From contig NC_084601.1 in NCBI RefSeq assembly GCF_033807715.1, forward strand, positions 227,001 through 291,000: 64,000 bases of DNA, written 5' to 3'. The translations under genes and the position numbers were made by a program. The notes below the pieces were generated by a model that was not told where the DNA came from, did no database searches, and worked only from the letters and a program-made list of their open reading frames with translations. Of the stretch, positions 44,201 through 54,439 are shown piece by piece; within the stretch, counting starts at the first letter, position 1, and each line of letters begins with the position of its first letter. The stretch comes from Cololabis saira. Lineage: Eukaryota; Chordata; Actinopteri; Beloniformes; Belonidae.

Positions 44201-47200
44201 CTAGAAAATTTCTGGAAATTTTGATATGGGCATGCCCTACTGCCCATTCGTCCCCTCTCGCCGCTTTGGTTTGGGGCTGTAGTGTTTGTGTTCGGGGCGG
44301 TTCTATGTCAGTTTCAGGTGTTTACGGTTGTATTGCATTCATTCCTGTGCTCCCAATAGCTATTAATGGGGCGCGCTTTTTGCCGTCTAGCGTCCCCACT
44401 GTAACGCTTTTGACTGAGAAAAGTAATGCCCATCGAGGCACGATGGAGAAGCATCTAACGGTGTATGCCGTGCATGGGTGCACGTTCCGGTTCAGACTAC
44501 GTTAACGGATAGGGTTTTTTTCCACCATGGTAAAAAAAACCCATCCGAATGAATGGGGCCATTTGGCATGGATTTTACATTAAAGCTTCCTTAAATCACA
44601 GCTTCATGAAATGTGAATATGTTGAAGATCACAGCTTGCCGAGTCGGGGAACATTTGTATCATGTCTCTACGATAATCTGTTGCCTAGCAACAAGCATCC
44701 AAAGTCAAACGGAAATAAAAAAAAAAAAGAAAGGTCAATATCGCAAAAACTTTAAAAGTTGGCATAATGAGGTTCTAAGGTCCTTTAAAGACTATCGGGC
44801 CGAGTGTTTCAAAGTTTGAACGATGTCGCTACGATAAAGTTCGGCCGAGCAATAAGCGCGGGAATTTTCGCCTTTTTTTTTGCTTTTTGGCAACTAGCGT
44901 TGCCACGGTAACACTTTTGACTGAGAAAAGTAATGCCCATTGAGGCACGATGGAGACGCATCCAACGATATATGCCATGCATGGGTGTACATTGCGGTCC
45001 GAGCAGCATTAACAGATTGTTTATTCACATGGTCCCCCATACAAATGCATAGGTTTTTGTTGCCATGGTAACAAGCCCCATAGGATAGAATGGGACAACA
45101 GCGTAATGAGACCTCAGTATGTTGTAGTCCACATCAAGCTGAGTCTTTTAACGTTGGAACCAAGTCTCTACGATACTGCGTTGCCGCGCAACAAGCATCC
45201 GAAGTTCCGTTAGCATCAAAATGAGAAGAGTGAAATATCTCAAAAACCGTAATAGCTAGCTTGACGAGACTAAAATATGTTGCAGTACAAAGCGTCCCGG
45301 GTTGGTCAATGTTGTAATGATGTCTGTACGATAAACCGTTGCCTAGCAACAAGCGTCCAAAATAAAAGTGATTTTTTTTTTAAATTGAAAGTTAAATATC
45401 GCAAAAACCGTAATAACTAGCATGATGAAGTTGTATGGTCCTTTAAAGACTATCGGGCCGAGTGTTTCAAAGTTTGAACGATGTCTCTACGATAAAGTTC
45501 GGCCGAGCAATAAGCGCGGGAATTTTCGCCTTTTTTTTTGCTTTTTACCAACTAGCGTTGCCATGGTAACCCCTATTACTGAGAAAAGTAATACCCATCG
45601 AATCACGATGGAGACGCATCCAACGATGTATGCCATGCATGGGTGCACGTTGCGGTTCGGGCCGTATTAACGGACGAAAAAAAGTGCGGAATAATAAGAA
45701 TAATAATAATAACTAGAAAATTTCTGGAAATTTTGATATGGGCATGCCCTACCGCCCATTCGACCCCTCTCGCTGCTTTGGTTTGGGGCTGTAGTGGTTG
45801 TGTTCGGGGTGGTTCTATGTCAGTTTGAGGTGTTTACGGTTGTATTGCATTCATTCCTGTGCTCCCAATAGTTAAAAATGGGGCGCGCTTTTTGGCGTCT
45901 AGCGCCCCCCACGGTGACACTTTTGACTGAAAAAAGTAATGCCCATCGAGGCAACATGGAGACGCATCTAACGATGTATGCCATGCATGGGTGCACGTTG
46001 CGGTTCAGGCTATGTTAACGGATAGGTTTTTGTTTCACCGTGGTAAAAAAAACCCATCCGAATGAATGGGGCCATTTGGCATGGATTTTGACATAAAATT
46101 TCCTTAAATAACAGCTTCATGAAATTTGAATATGTTGAAGTCCACAGCGTGCCGAGTCGGGGAACATTTGTAGGATGTCTCTACGATAATCTGTTGCCTA
46201 GCAACAAGCGTCCAAAGTCAAACGGAAATAAAGAAAAATATGAAAGGCCAATATCTCAAAAAACTGTAATAATTAGCATAATGAGGTTGTACGTCGCGTT
46301 AGGGACAATTGGGCCGAGTGTTTGAAAGTTTGAACGATGTCTCTACGATAAAGTGCGACCGAGCAATAAGCGTCTGAATTTTTGCCTTTTTTTTGCTTTT
46401 TGGCATCTAGCGTTGCCACGGTAACACTTTTGACTGAGAAAAGTAATGCCCATCGAGGCACGATGGAGACGCATCCAACGATGTATGCCATGCATGGGTG
46501 CACGTTCCAGTTCGGGCAGCATTAACAGATTGTTTATTCACATGGTCCCCCATACAAATGCATTGGTTTTTGTTGCCATGGTAACAAGCCCCATAGGATA
46601 GAATGGGACAATTTGGCTTTAATATCTCAAAAGCTGTAAACGACAGCGTAATGAGACCTCAGTATGTTGTAGTCCACATGAAGCTGAGTCTTTTAACGTT
46701 GGAACCAAGTCTCTACGAAACCGCGTTGCCGCGCAACAAGCATCCGAAGTTCCGTTAGCGTCAAAATGAACAATGTGGAATATCTCAAAAACCATAATAG
46801 CAAGCATGACGAGACTAAAATATGTTGCAGTACAAAGCGTCCCGGGTTTGTCAATGTTGTAATGATGTCTGTACGATAAACCGTTGCCTAGCAACAAGCG
46901 TCCAAAATAAAAGTGATTTTTTTTTTAAATTGAAAGTTAAATATCGCAAAAACCGTAATAACTAGCATGATGAAGTTTTATGGTCCTTTAGTGACTATCG
47001 GGCCGAGTGTTTGAAAGTTTGAACGATGTCTCTAAGATAAAGTTCGGCCGAGCAATAAGCGTGGGAATTTTCGCCTTTTTTTTTGCTTTTTGGCAACTAG
47101 CGTTGCCACGGTAACCCCTATTACGGAGAAAAGTAATGCCCATCGAGGCAAAATGGAGACGCATCCAACGATGTATGGCATGCATGGGTGCACGTTGCGG

Positions 47201-47750
47201 TTCGGGCCGCATTAACGGACGAAAAAAAGTGCGGAATAAGAATAATAATAATAATAATAATAATAATAAGAAAAGGGAAACCTTTCTAGATACTAATTTA
47301 ACGCCTTCATTTTTCAGGTTTTCTCGGCCGTGTTTCATTTTTTGGGGATTTTTTTTTCCCACAACAGAGCGGGGTCATGCTTTACACCCGCTGGTGCGCA
47401 GTGGGACCTTTGCGACTTTAGCATGTTAGCGAAACGCTAGCAACATTGCCTTTTGGGCCATTCTGGACGATTGCAATATGGTCATGCCACTACTTGGCAT
47501 GCCCATAATAAGAAAAGGGAAACCTTTTCTAGATACTAATATATCGCCTTCATTTTCATGTTTTTCCTCATTTTTTCGGCCGTGTTTTACTTTTTGGGGA
47601 TTTTTTTTTTCCACATCAGTGCGGGGTCATGCTGTACACCCGCTGGTGTGCAGTGGGACTTTTGCGACTTTAGCATGCTAGCAGCATTGCCCTTTGGGCC
47701 ATTCTGGACGATTGCAATATGGTCATGCCACTACTTGGCATGCCCATAAT
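44201..47750. mobile_element. second nested family, two copies one inside the other
   Basis: Left ends CTAGAAAATTTCTGGAAATT at 44201 and 45713. Right ends, running from about AAAAGGGAAACCTTTCTAGA to TACTTGGCATGCCCATAATA, at 47269-47508 and 47509-47750. Two openings followed by two closings again means copy B sits in the (AAT)n of copy A. Bodies share ATTGCCACGGTAACACTTTT, CATGCATGGGTGCACGTT and GTTGCCTAGCAACAAGC-type blocks, partly shared with the GGGCCC family, so the two families are related. No ORF of note and no superfamily recognised. Confidence 0.75.
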
Positions 47751-47930
47751 AACGCGAAGAATTCCTACAGATACAATAGGGCCTTCGCACTGTAAGTGCT
47801 CGGGCCCTAATAACGCAAAGAATTCCTACAGATACAATAGGGCCTTCGCACTGTAAGTGCTCGGGCCCTAATAACGCGAAGAATTCCTACAGATACAATA
47901 GGGCCTTCGCACTGAAGGTGCTCGGGCCCT
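47751..47930. repeat. three stacked right ends of the GGGCCC family
   Basis: Three units of about 61 bp, each GAATTCCTACAGATACAATA, GGGCCTTCGCACT, then GTGCTCGGGCCCT, ending at 47808, 47869 and 47930. They are assigned to E5, E4 and E3. Each contains an imperfect hairpin GGGCCTTCGCAC/GTGCTCGGGCCC. Confidence 0.85.
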
Positions 47931-47934
47931 AATT

Positions 47935-49197
47935 AAAGCTGCAAGCAGCGATGAACGGGCCCTCGCACTCACGGCCACCGCCCCCCATAAGCATATCAGA
48001 AATGACACCACCCACGACTTCCTATGTCAAACCATTCAAAAGTTATAGCAGAAAAAAGGGAAAACCAATCAGAAGAAAGGGCGGGGCTAATTCAGGCCAA
48101 TGAAGGTCAAGGACTCCATACAGAATCTGATGACACCACCCACGACTCTATATGTCAAACCATTCAAAAGTTATAGCAGGAAATAGGGACAACCAATCAA
48201 AAGAAGGGGCGGGGCTAATTAAGGCCAAAGAAGCTCAAGGACTCATTACAGAGTCCCATGACTCCACCCACGGCTCTCTATGTCAAAACATTCAAATGTT
48301 ATAGCAGGAAATAGGGAGAACCAATCAGAATAAGGGGCGGGGCCAATTTTCACCAATTATGGTCAAGGAATCAATACCGAGTCCCATGACACCACCCACG
48401 ACTCTCTATGTCAAAACAATCAAAAGTTATAGCAGGAAATAGGGACAACCAATCAGAATAAGGGGCGGGGCCAATTTTCACCAATTATGGTCAAGGACTC
48501 AATACCGAGTCCCATGACACCACCCAGGACTCTTTATGTCAAACCATTCAAAAGCTATGGCAGAGAGAAGTATTCTAGGGGGCGCTGTTGAGCCGTTAGG
48601 CAACGCCCATTAATGCAAACCATGAAATATCAAAATTATCGCAAGCCCTGACTTGCATGCAAAATTTGGAAAACTATTTGGAAAACTATCAAATATGGAC
48701 TAATCAGATGAAGGGGGGGCGCACCTTTTGGCGTCTAGCGTTGCCAGGGTAACACTTTTGAAAGAGAAAATGCCCGAAGTCGCAAGATGGAGACGCACAT
48801 TTTGATGTATAACACACCTGGGTGCACATTACGGTTCGGGCCGTATTAATTGCCGAAGGAATGGCATAAATTGCGCCAAAATTACACAATTAATTCAAAA
48901 TGGCTTACTTCCTGTTCGGTTTCGGCCATGGCGCCAAGAGACTTTTCTTTAAGTTGCGACATGATACAGGTGTGTACCGATTTTCGTGCATGTACGTCAA
49001 ACCGTATCATGGGGCCCATTAATGCAAACCATTAAATATCAAATTTTTCGCCAGGCCTGGCTTGCGTGCAAAATTTGGTGACTTTTTGGGCATGTTTAGG
49101 GGGGCAAAAAGGCCCTCCTTTCGTCAGAAAAATAATAATAACGCGAAGAATTCCTACAGATACAATAGGTCCTTCGCACTGAAGGTGCTCGGGCCCT
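47935..49197 (+). mobile_element. stack element E6
   Basis: Opens AAAGCTGC directly after AATT that follows a closing GGGCCCT. Contains 125-bp units (48.0-48.55 kb), one GGCTTACTTCCTGT subrepeat, and closes with its own right end at 49197. Confidence 0.75.
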
Positions 49198-49319
49198 AAT
49201 AATTCCTGCAAATACAATAGGGCCTTCGCACTGCAAGTGCTCGGGCCCTAATAATAATAATAACGCGAAGAATTCCTACAGATACAATAGGGCCTTCGCA
49301 CTGAAGGTGCTCGGGCCCT
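49198..49319. repeat. two further stacked right ends of the GGGCCC family
   Basis: Right ends finishing at 49249 (partly shortened) and 49319, separated by AATAATAATAA. One can close E2; the other has no matching left end in the window. Immediately followed by the 3' end of the L2-type LINE. Confidence 0.8.
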
Positions 49320-49389
49320 AATAAAACATCCGTAAAAGCAACAGTACAAATAACACAACAGTAAACAAACAAACTGGTGGGAAGTAGTG

Positions 49390-49558
49390 CGTGATGTCCG
49401 GTCATAGTGAATGGGCAAGTTTGAACAGGTGAGTTTTGAGTTGCGTTTTGAATGTGGTGATGGAGTCTATTTGTTTTATGTGTGGGGGAAGGGAGTTCCA
49501 GAGTCTGGGTGCCGAGCAACTGAAAGCTCGGGCACCAATGGTGCTAAGGTGTGAGGTG
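49390..49558 (-). pseudogene. C-terminus of L2-type LINE ORF2
   Basis: Minus frame with GARAFSCSAPRLWNSLPPHI and TTFKTQLKTHLFKLAH, the characteristic C-terminal block of L2 ORF2. It is separated from the preceding part of the same domain (56552-56689) by the gypsy insertion. Confidence 0.85.
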
Positions 49559-50525
49559 TGTAACCCGGTGTTAAAATGTGGTTGTGCCACTGCACTACTA
49601 CAAAAACTGTGCGGTTACTCTACTACACTCACCAGCTCACCAGCTCACTCACTCACTTAATCACTCACACCAGGTTCCAATCAGTGATTGCCACTACACC
49701 ACACCCATAGTTTAAAAGCCATCACTTTGCCACAGACAGTGAGGTGCACATCACTGGCTGTGGCAGGTCTGTATGCTTTCTCTCTACAAACATTTAATCA
49801 TTTGAACTAAAAATCCTAACTATCAAATATTCACATTTTAGACTCCATTTTCTCGTAAGGACCCGCTGATATTACTGATGAGCTGATGAGCTATAGAGGA
49901 TTGGTGAGTTACTCTGTTTTGAAATGTTTTGTTTGTTTGATTTTGGTTATTTTGATCGTGGTTTTGAAGACTCTTTTGATTTGCAAAAACCACTGTTTGA
50001 TTTGTATGATTTATAGAACGACTGATTTGAAATTATTGTTTTGGAAATATCTTTATTTATTATTGGCCTTTTTTGTGTTCAGGCCAGGTTTCTTGTCAGA
50101 CCTGCATGATCGTGGATGACTCAAAACACAATGGCGAGCCAAGCCCAGAGAGCTAAGCCCAGGGAGCTAAGCTAGGTAGGCCCTCAGCTCCATAACCCAC
50201 ACAGCCCCTCCATCACCACTCCAACTATCACGATGGCGAGCTAAGCCCAGGGAACTTTGAACTTTGAACTTTGAACTCTGAACTCTGAACTTTGAACTTT
50301 GAACTTTGAACTTTGAACTATGACCAGTGACTAATTAAGTCACTTTGGGCTTTTTGATTTTTTTTTTCTCAACTGTTGCTATTTATTTTGGTTTATTTAA
50401 TAATAACATTGTTTCAAGCATATTTACATTGTCTGAGGTTCTTTACGTTCAATATAATTCCTTCTCATAAACCACCTACTTCTGATAGCAGTCAAACTAC
50501 TGATTCCCATACCGTATACGTTACA
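49559..50525 (+). repeat. 5' LTR of the Ty3/gypsy element
   Basis: 967 bp, TGTAACCCGGTGTTAAAATG to TATACGTTACA. Contains about ten TTTGAAC/TCTGAAC heptamers (50254-50320). The matching tract in the 3' LTR has about three. Confidence 0.92.
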
Positions 50526-50583
50526 TAATTGAGCCTGCCAGGAGAAGGTTATTGATTAACGTAAAGGTACCATCAACTTAAAG

Positions 50584-51881
50584 ATGGAGATATTTGAACA
50601 TTTCAAAATTCCAAATGCAGTGTTGGTACATGGAGTGGAGGAAATGGATGATTATGATGAGGTTGTGGATTTTCTGAAACAATACGGTTTCAGAAAATCA
50701 CAATCAATCAATCACAATTTAATCACTATATGGTTGTTGAATATGCCTCAGGATCTGCAATGCTATCACTAGAGCTGCTATTGCCACATGCATATCTTAC
50801 AACTGACGAAGAAAACACGTTCATCATTCAAAACTTGTCCAAATTGTACACAGAAGGCGTGGGCGAGACAAAGACCAAATCCTCCTTGGATGATTTAAAA
50901 ACTTTGGCTCGAGCGAGCGGAAAGGACTATAAAGAAGTTCTCAAGGACATGATGTCCCAAATTGGTGAATCCATTGCAAGTCTTGAGCCATCTGAGGAAT
51001 CAGCAGCGCAGCTGAAAACCTCACCCCAAACCCCTCTTCACAAACCTGCAGTAATGGCTGAAGGGAGTCCTTCCATTGCTCCTGATGACTTGAACCCTCC
51101 TGGAATTCAGCGATATGTGGTTGAACCCATTGTCAGGAGTGAGGAAAATACTCACACTGCTTCCTCTCAATGTCTGAGAGTCTTTTCCGGCAGAGTACCC
51201 AGACCCCCACATGAGGTTGATTTTGATGCTTGGCGCTTTAGCGTTGATTTAATCATGAAAGACCCTGCTGTGTCTGATCTTCTGAGATCCAGAAGGATCC
51301 TCGAAAGCCTTCTTCCTCCAGCTGCCGATATGGTAAAGCACTTGAGTCCAGACACTTTGCCAGTTGTCTATCTGCAACTGCTTGATTCTGCTTTTGGGAC
51401 CGTCCAAGATGGCGATGAGCTGTATGCCAAATTTATGGACACTGTCCAAGATGCTGCAGAAAAACCATCTGCTTACCTGCAACGTCTGCATGTAGCATTG
51501 ACTCTCACTGTCAAGCGGGGTGGCATTCCTGTCACAGAAGTAAATAAACATCTTTTAAATCAATTCTGTCATGGATGTTGGGATAATTCTCTTCTTTCAG
51601 AACTCCAACTGAAACATAAGAAAGCCAACCCCCCATCCTTTGCTGAGCTGCTCTTGCGCACAGAAGAGGATCGTGAAGCAGCAAAATCTGTGCGCATGAA
51701 ACGACATCTAGGCACTGGAAAACAGAAAGTGTGTGCCACACTAAATGCTCTCACAAAGCAAATGGCAGAGATTCAGAACCAGTTAGCAGCCCTAACAGCT
51801 AACCAACAGAGGGCTAAATGCTCCTTTTCTACAGGTTTTCTATGGCTTCCCTTTATTCCAGCACACCAAACATTTACATGA
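50584..51881 (+). pseudogene. gag of the Ty3/gypsy element, PNMA-like, frameshifted
   Basis: ATG at 50584. The first 60 residues (IPNAVLVHGVEEMDDYDEVV) look like an RRM-like fold; the frame then shifts near 50720-50750 and continues as YMVVEYASGSAMLSLELLLP to 51881. Residues from FSGRVPRPPHEVDFDAWRFS through LLESLLPPAAD and AEKPSAYLQRLHVAL resemble the two-lobed capsid of the vertebrate PNMA family, which is known to derive from Ty3/gypsy gag. A C-terminal coiled-coil-like LNALTKQMAEIQNQLAALTA follows. The structural protein would assemble particles in the cytoplasm. The resemblance is by eye. Confidence 0.75.
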
Positions 51882-52014
51882 CCCAGAATGCATTGCAACA
51901 TATAGTGTAGGAAGTCCCCGCCTAGACAGCCCCCTACTGTCCTGGCATATCATTGCACATAACTTACACCACAAACGCCAGCAAGTAACAGTAAGCCTCA
52001 CACCAAGAAATCAC

Positions 52015-52212
52015 ATGCAACTGGTAAACAGTCTGTGCAGGCTAAGTCTCAAACCAAAACCTGGCTACTGTTTCCGATGTGGGGAGGATGGTCACATCAA
52101 GCCACAGTGTGATAACGACCCAAACCCTTCACTAGTGACAGAGAAAAGGAAGCAATTTGATGTTAAGTGTCAGAAATGGCTGAAGCAGCACTCAGGTGAC
52201 CAGTTAAACTGA
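52015..52212 (+). pseudogene. gag nucleocapsid fragment with CCHC zinc knuckle
   Basis: CFRCGEDGHIKPQC fits C-x2-C-x4-H-x4-C exactly. It lies in a different frame from the capsid part, so at least one further frameshift or indel lies between 51830 and 52015. Confidence 0.85.
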
Positions 52213-52281
52213 ACACAGTTCCTGTTGTGGGACAAACGGGGACTGTAAACATCCAATGTCCTAAGATTAAATGCAAACAGT

Positions 52282-54390
52282 GTGCTGCTGTCAAGTTCAA
52301 AGAATTCAGCCACTACACTTCCAAAAGGACTAGTTGGTTCCAGATGCACAGCAGTAGTCAACATTGCTGGTATTGATTTCACCTGTCTTATGGATACTGG
52401 TTCTCAAGTAACCACTGTTCCAATGTCCTTTTACAAGCTGAACCTGGCTGAGCAGCCCCTCAAACCTATCTGTGACCTATTAGAGGTTGAGGGTGCAGCA
52501 GGACAGTCTGTCCCATACTTGGGCTATATAGAGATGGTTGTTCGTTTCCCAAAAGACTTTGTGGGAACAGATATTGATGTACCAACTCTTGCACTTGTGG
52601 TTCCAGAGGTACACCAAACTCCACCTCCTGTTCTCATAGGAACCAATACCCTTGATATCCTCTATGAGAAGTACTTTGGTGGCAAGACGCCACATCACCG
52701 GCCCAGTCAGTATGGTTACCGAGTAGTACTCAAAACACTTGAGTTACGGCGGCAACAACAGAACCAAGATGGAAGTGTTGGAGTTGTGAGAATGCTCAGT
52801 AAGACACCTACTGTCATTCCAGCATGCCACAGTGTCATTCTTGAGGGCTCTGCTAAGGTCCCTGGTCCATCTGCAGATCGCTGTGTGATTGTAGAGCACC
52901 CCACCCAGTCATACTTACCTGGTGGTCTATGCGTTAAGAGTTGTCTTAGCACTCTTCCTTCGCACGCTCCTTACAAAGTCCTTGTGATGATCACAAATGA
53001 AACTGATCAAGACATAACCATTCCCCTACACTGTGTCATTGCAGAACTTGGTGCTTTTCATTGCATTCTTTCACAACACAATGTGACAACACCCCAGGTC
53101 TCAGACCAACAGAAGTTGAACATCAACTTTGCTGATTCTCCACTTTCTGCAGAGTGGCAAGAGTGTATAACCAACAGGCTCAGTGCAATGCCAGAGGTCT
53201 TTGCTCTTCACGATTTAGACTTTGGGTGCACAGATAAGGTGAAACATCGAATTAAACTCCATGATGAAAATCCCTTTAAACATCGTGCCAGACCTATTCA
53301 CCCTCAAGATATCGAGGCAGTACGCAAACATCTTAATGACTTGCTGGAGGCCGGTGTTATCAAAGAGTCTGAATCACCATTTTCTTCACCCATCGTGGTT
53401 GTGCGGAAGCGAAACAACGATGTACGTTTGTGCATAGATTACCGAAAACTAAATCTTCAAACAGTGAAGGATGCCTATGCACTACCTAATCTTGAAGAGA
53501 CCTTTTCAGGACTAACGGGCTCCAAGTGGTTTTCGGTGCTTGATCTGAAATCCGGATACTACCAGATCACGATGGATGAGGCTGACAAGGGTAAAACAGC
53601 CTTTGTTACACCCCTTGGATTCTGGGAGTTTAATCGAATGCCACAAGGAGTGACTAATGCACCCAGCACATTCCAAAGGTTGATGGAAAAATGCATGGGA
53701 GACCTACATTTGCGGGAAGTCCTTGTATTTTTGGACGATCTTATCATTTACTCGGACACTCTGGAAGAACACGAAGTTCGACTGATGAGAGTTCTCAATC
53801 GGTTGAAAGAATATGGACTAAAACTGTCCCCCGAAAAATGCAAATTCTTTCAGACCTCAGTTCGATACTTGGGACATGTTGTGTCTGAGGATGGAGTGGA
53901 AACACACCCAGAAAAAGTGAATGCCTTAAAAACCTGGCCAATTCCTAAAAACCTGAAAGAGTTGAGATCCTTTTTAGGGTTCTCAGGCTACTATCGTCGC
54001 TTCATCACGGGGTATGCTGACATAGTAAAGCCACTCAATGAACTCACTCGAGGATATCCCCCATCACGCAAACTCAAAAAGGGCAAGGGTACCAGTGATT
54101 GCTATCACAATCCACACCAGCCTTTTGGAGATCGATGGACACGCACCTGTCAAGACGCTTTCGAAAGGCTCATAGAAACACTCACCACGGCCCCTGTTCT
54201 TGGTTTTGCAGACCCCAAGAAGCCCTACAGCTTGCATACTGATGCTAGTACCACCGGCCTTGGAGCCGCATTATACCAGGAACAGGATGGGAAGCTGAGA
54301 GCTATTGCATTTGCCAGTCGAGGTCTGTCCAACAGTGAATCCAGATATCCGGCTCATAAATTAGAGTTTCTTGCACTCAAATGGACTGTA
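52282..54390 (+). pseudogene. protease, reverse transcriptase and N-terminal RNase H of the Ty3/gypsy element
   Basis: One long open frame. Aspartic protease with active-site LMDTGSQVT near 52390. RT from about 53250: RLCIDYRKLN, VLDLKSGYYQI, GVTNAPSTFQRLM and the catalytic FLDDLIIYS; then the FLGFSGYYRRFI connection motif; RNase H begins YSLHTDASTTGLGAALYQE. The frame is broken near 54390 (after FLALKW), and two indels separate it from the rest of RNase H. Catalytic residues of protease and RT are intact. The natural start is probably by frameshift or readthrough from gag; the upstream methionine is arbitrary. Confidence 0.92.
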
Positions 54391-54439
54391 AGTTCCATGA
54401 TTACCTGTATGGGAGTCATTTTACTGTTGTCACAGACAG

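Larger units (their letters stand above)
32073..49319. mobile_element. 17-kb stack of nested 'AAAGCTGC...GGGCCCT' elements in the (AAT)n tail of an L2-type LINE
   Basis: Left ends (AATT then AAAGCTGCAAGCAGCGATGA) lie at 32091, 36432, 37348, 39849, 42393 and 47935. Right ends (TTCGCACT..GTGCTCGGGCCCT) lie at 36357, 47808, 47869, 47930, 49197, 49249 and 49319. Each body reaches TTTCGTCAGAAAAATAATAA and then, in place of its own right end, another left end begins. The right ends accumulate as about 61-bp units after the innermost element. This is nesting into an internal (AAT)n, not simple tandem duplication. The solitary copy at 19638 has no nested insert. Bodies are made of roughly 125-bp and 347/470-bp subrepeats; no long ORF. 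Confidence 0.8.

Noticed and set aside
32199..49217. Recurrent 60-135-codon ORFs in the stack (minus frame LLFSFKSVTVATLDA and similar)
   Set aside because: The same peptide recurs because the DNA subrepeat recurs. Frames are broken differently in each copy, with no start conservation and no known domain.
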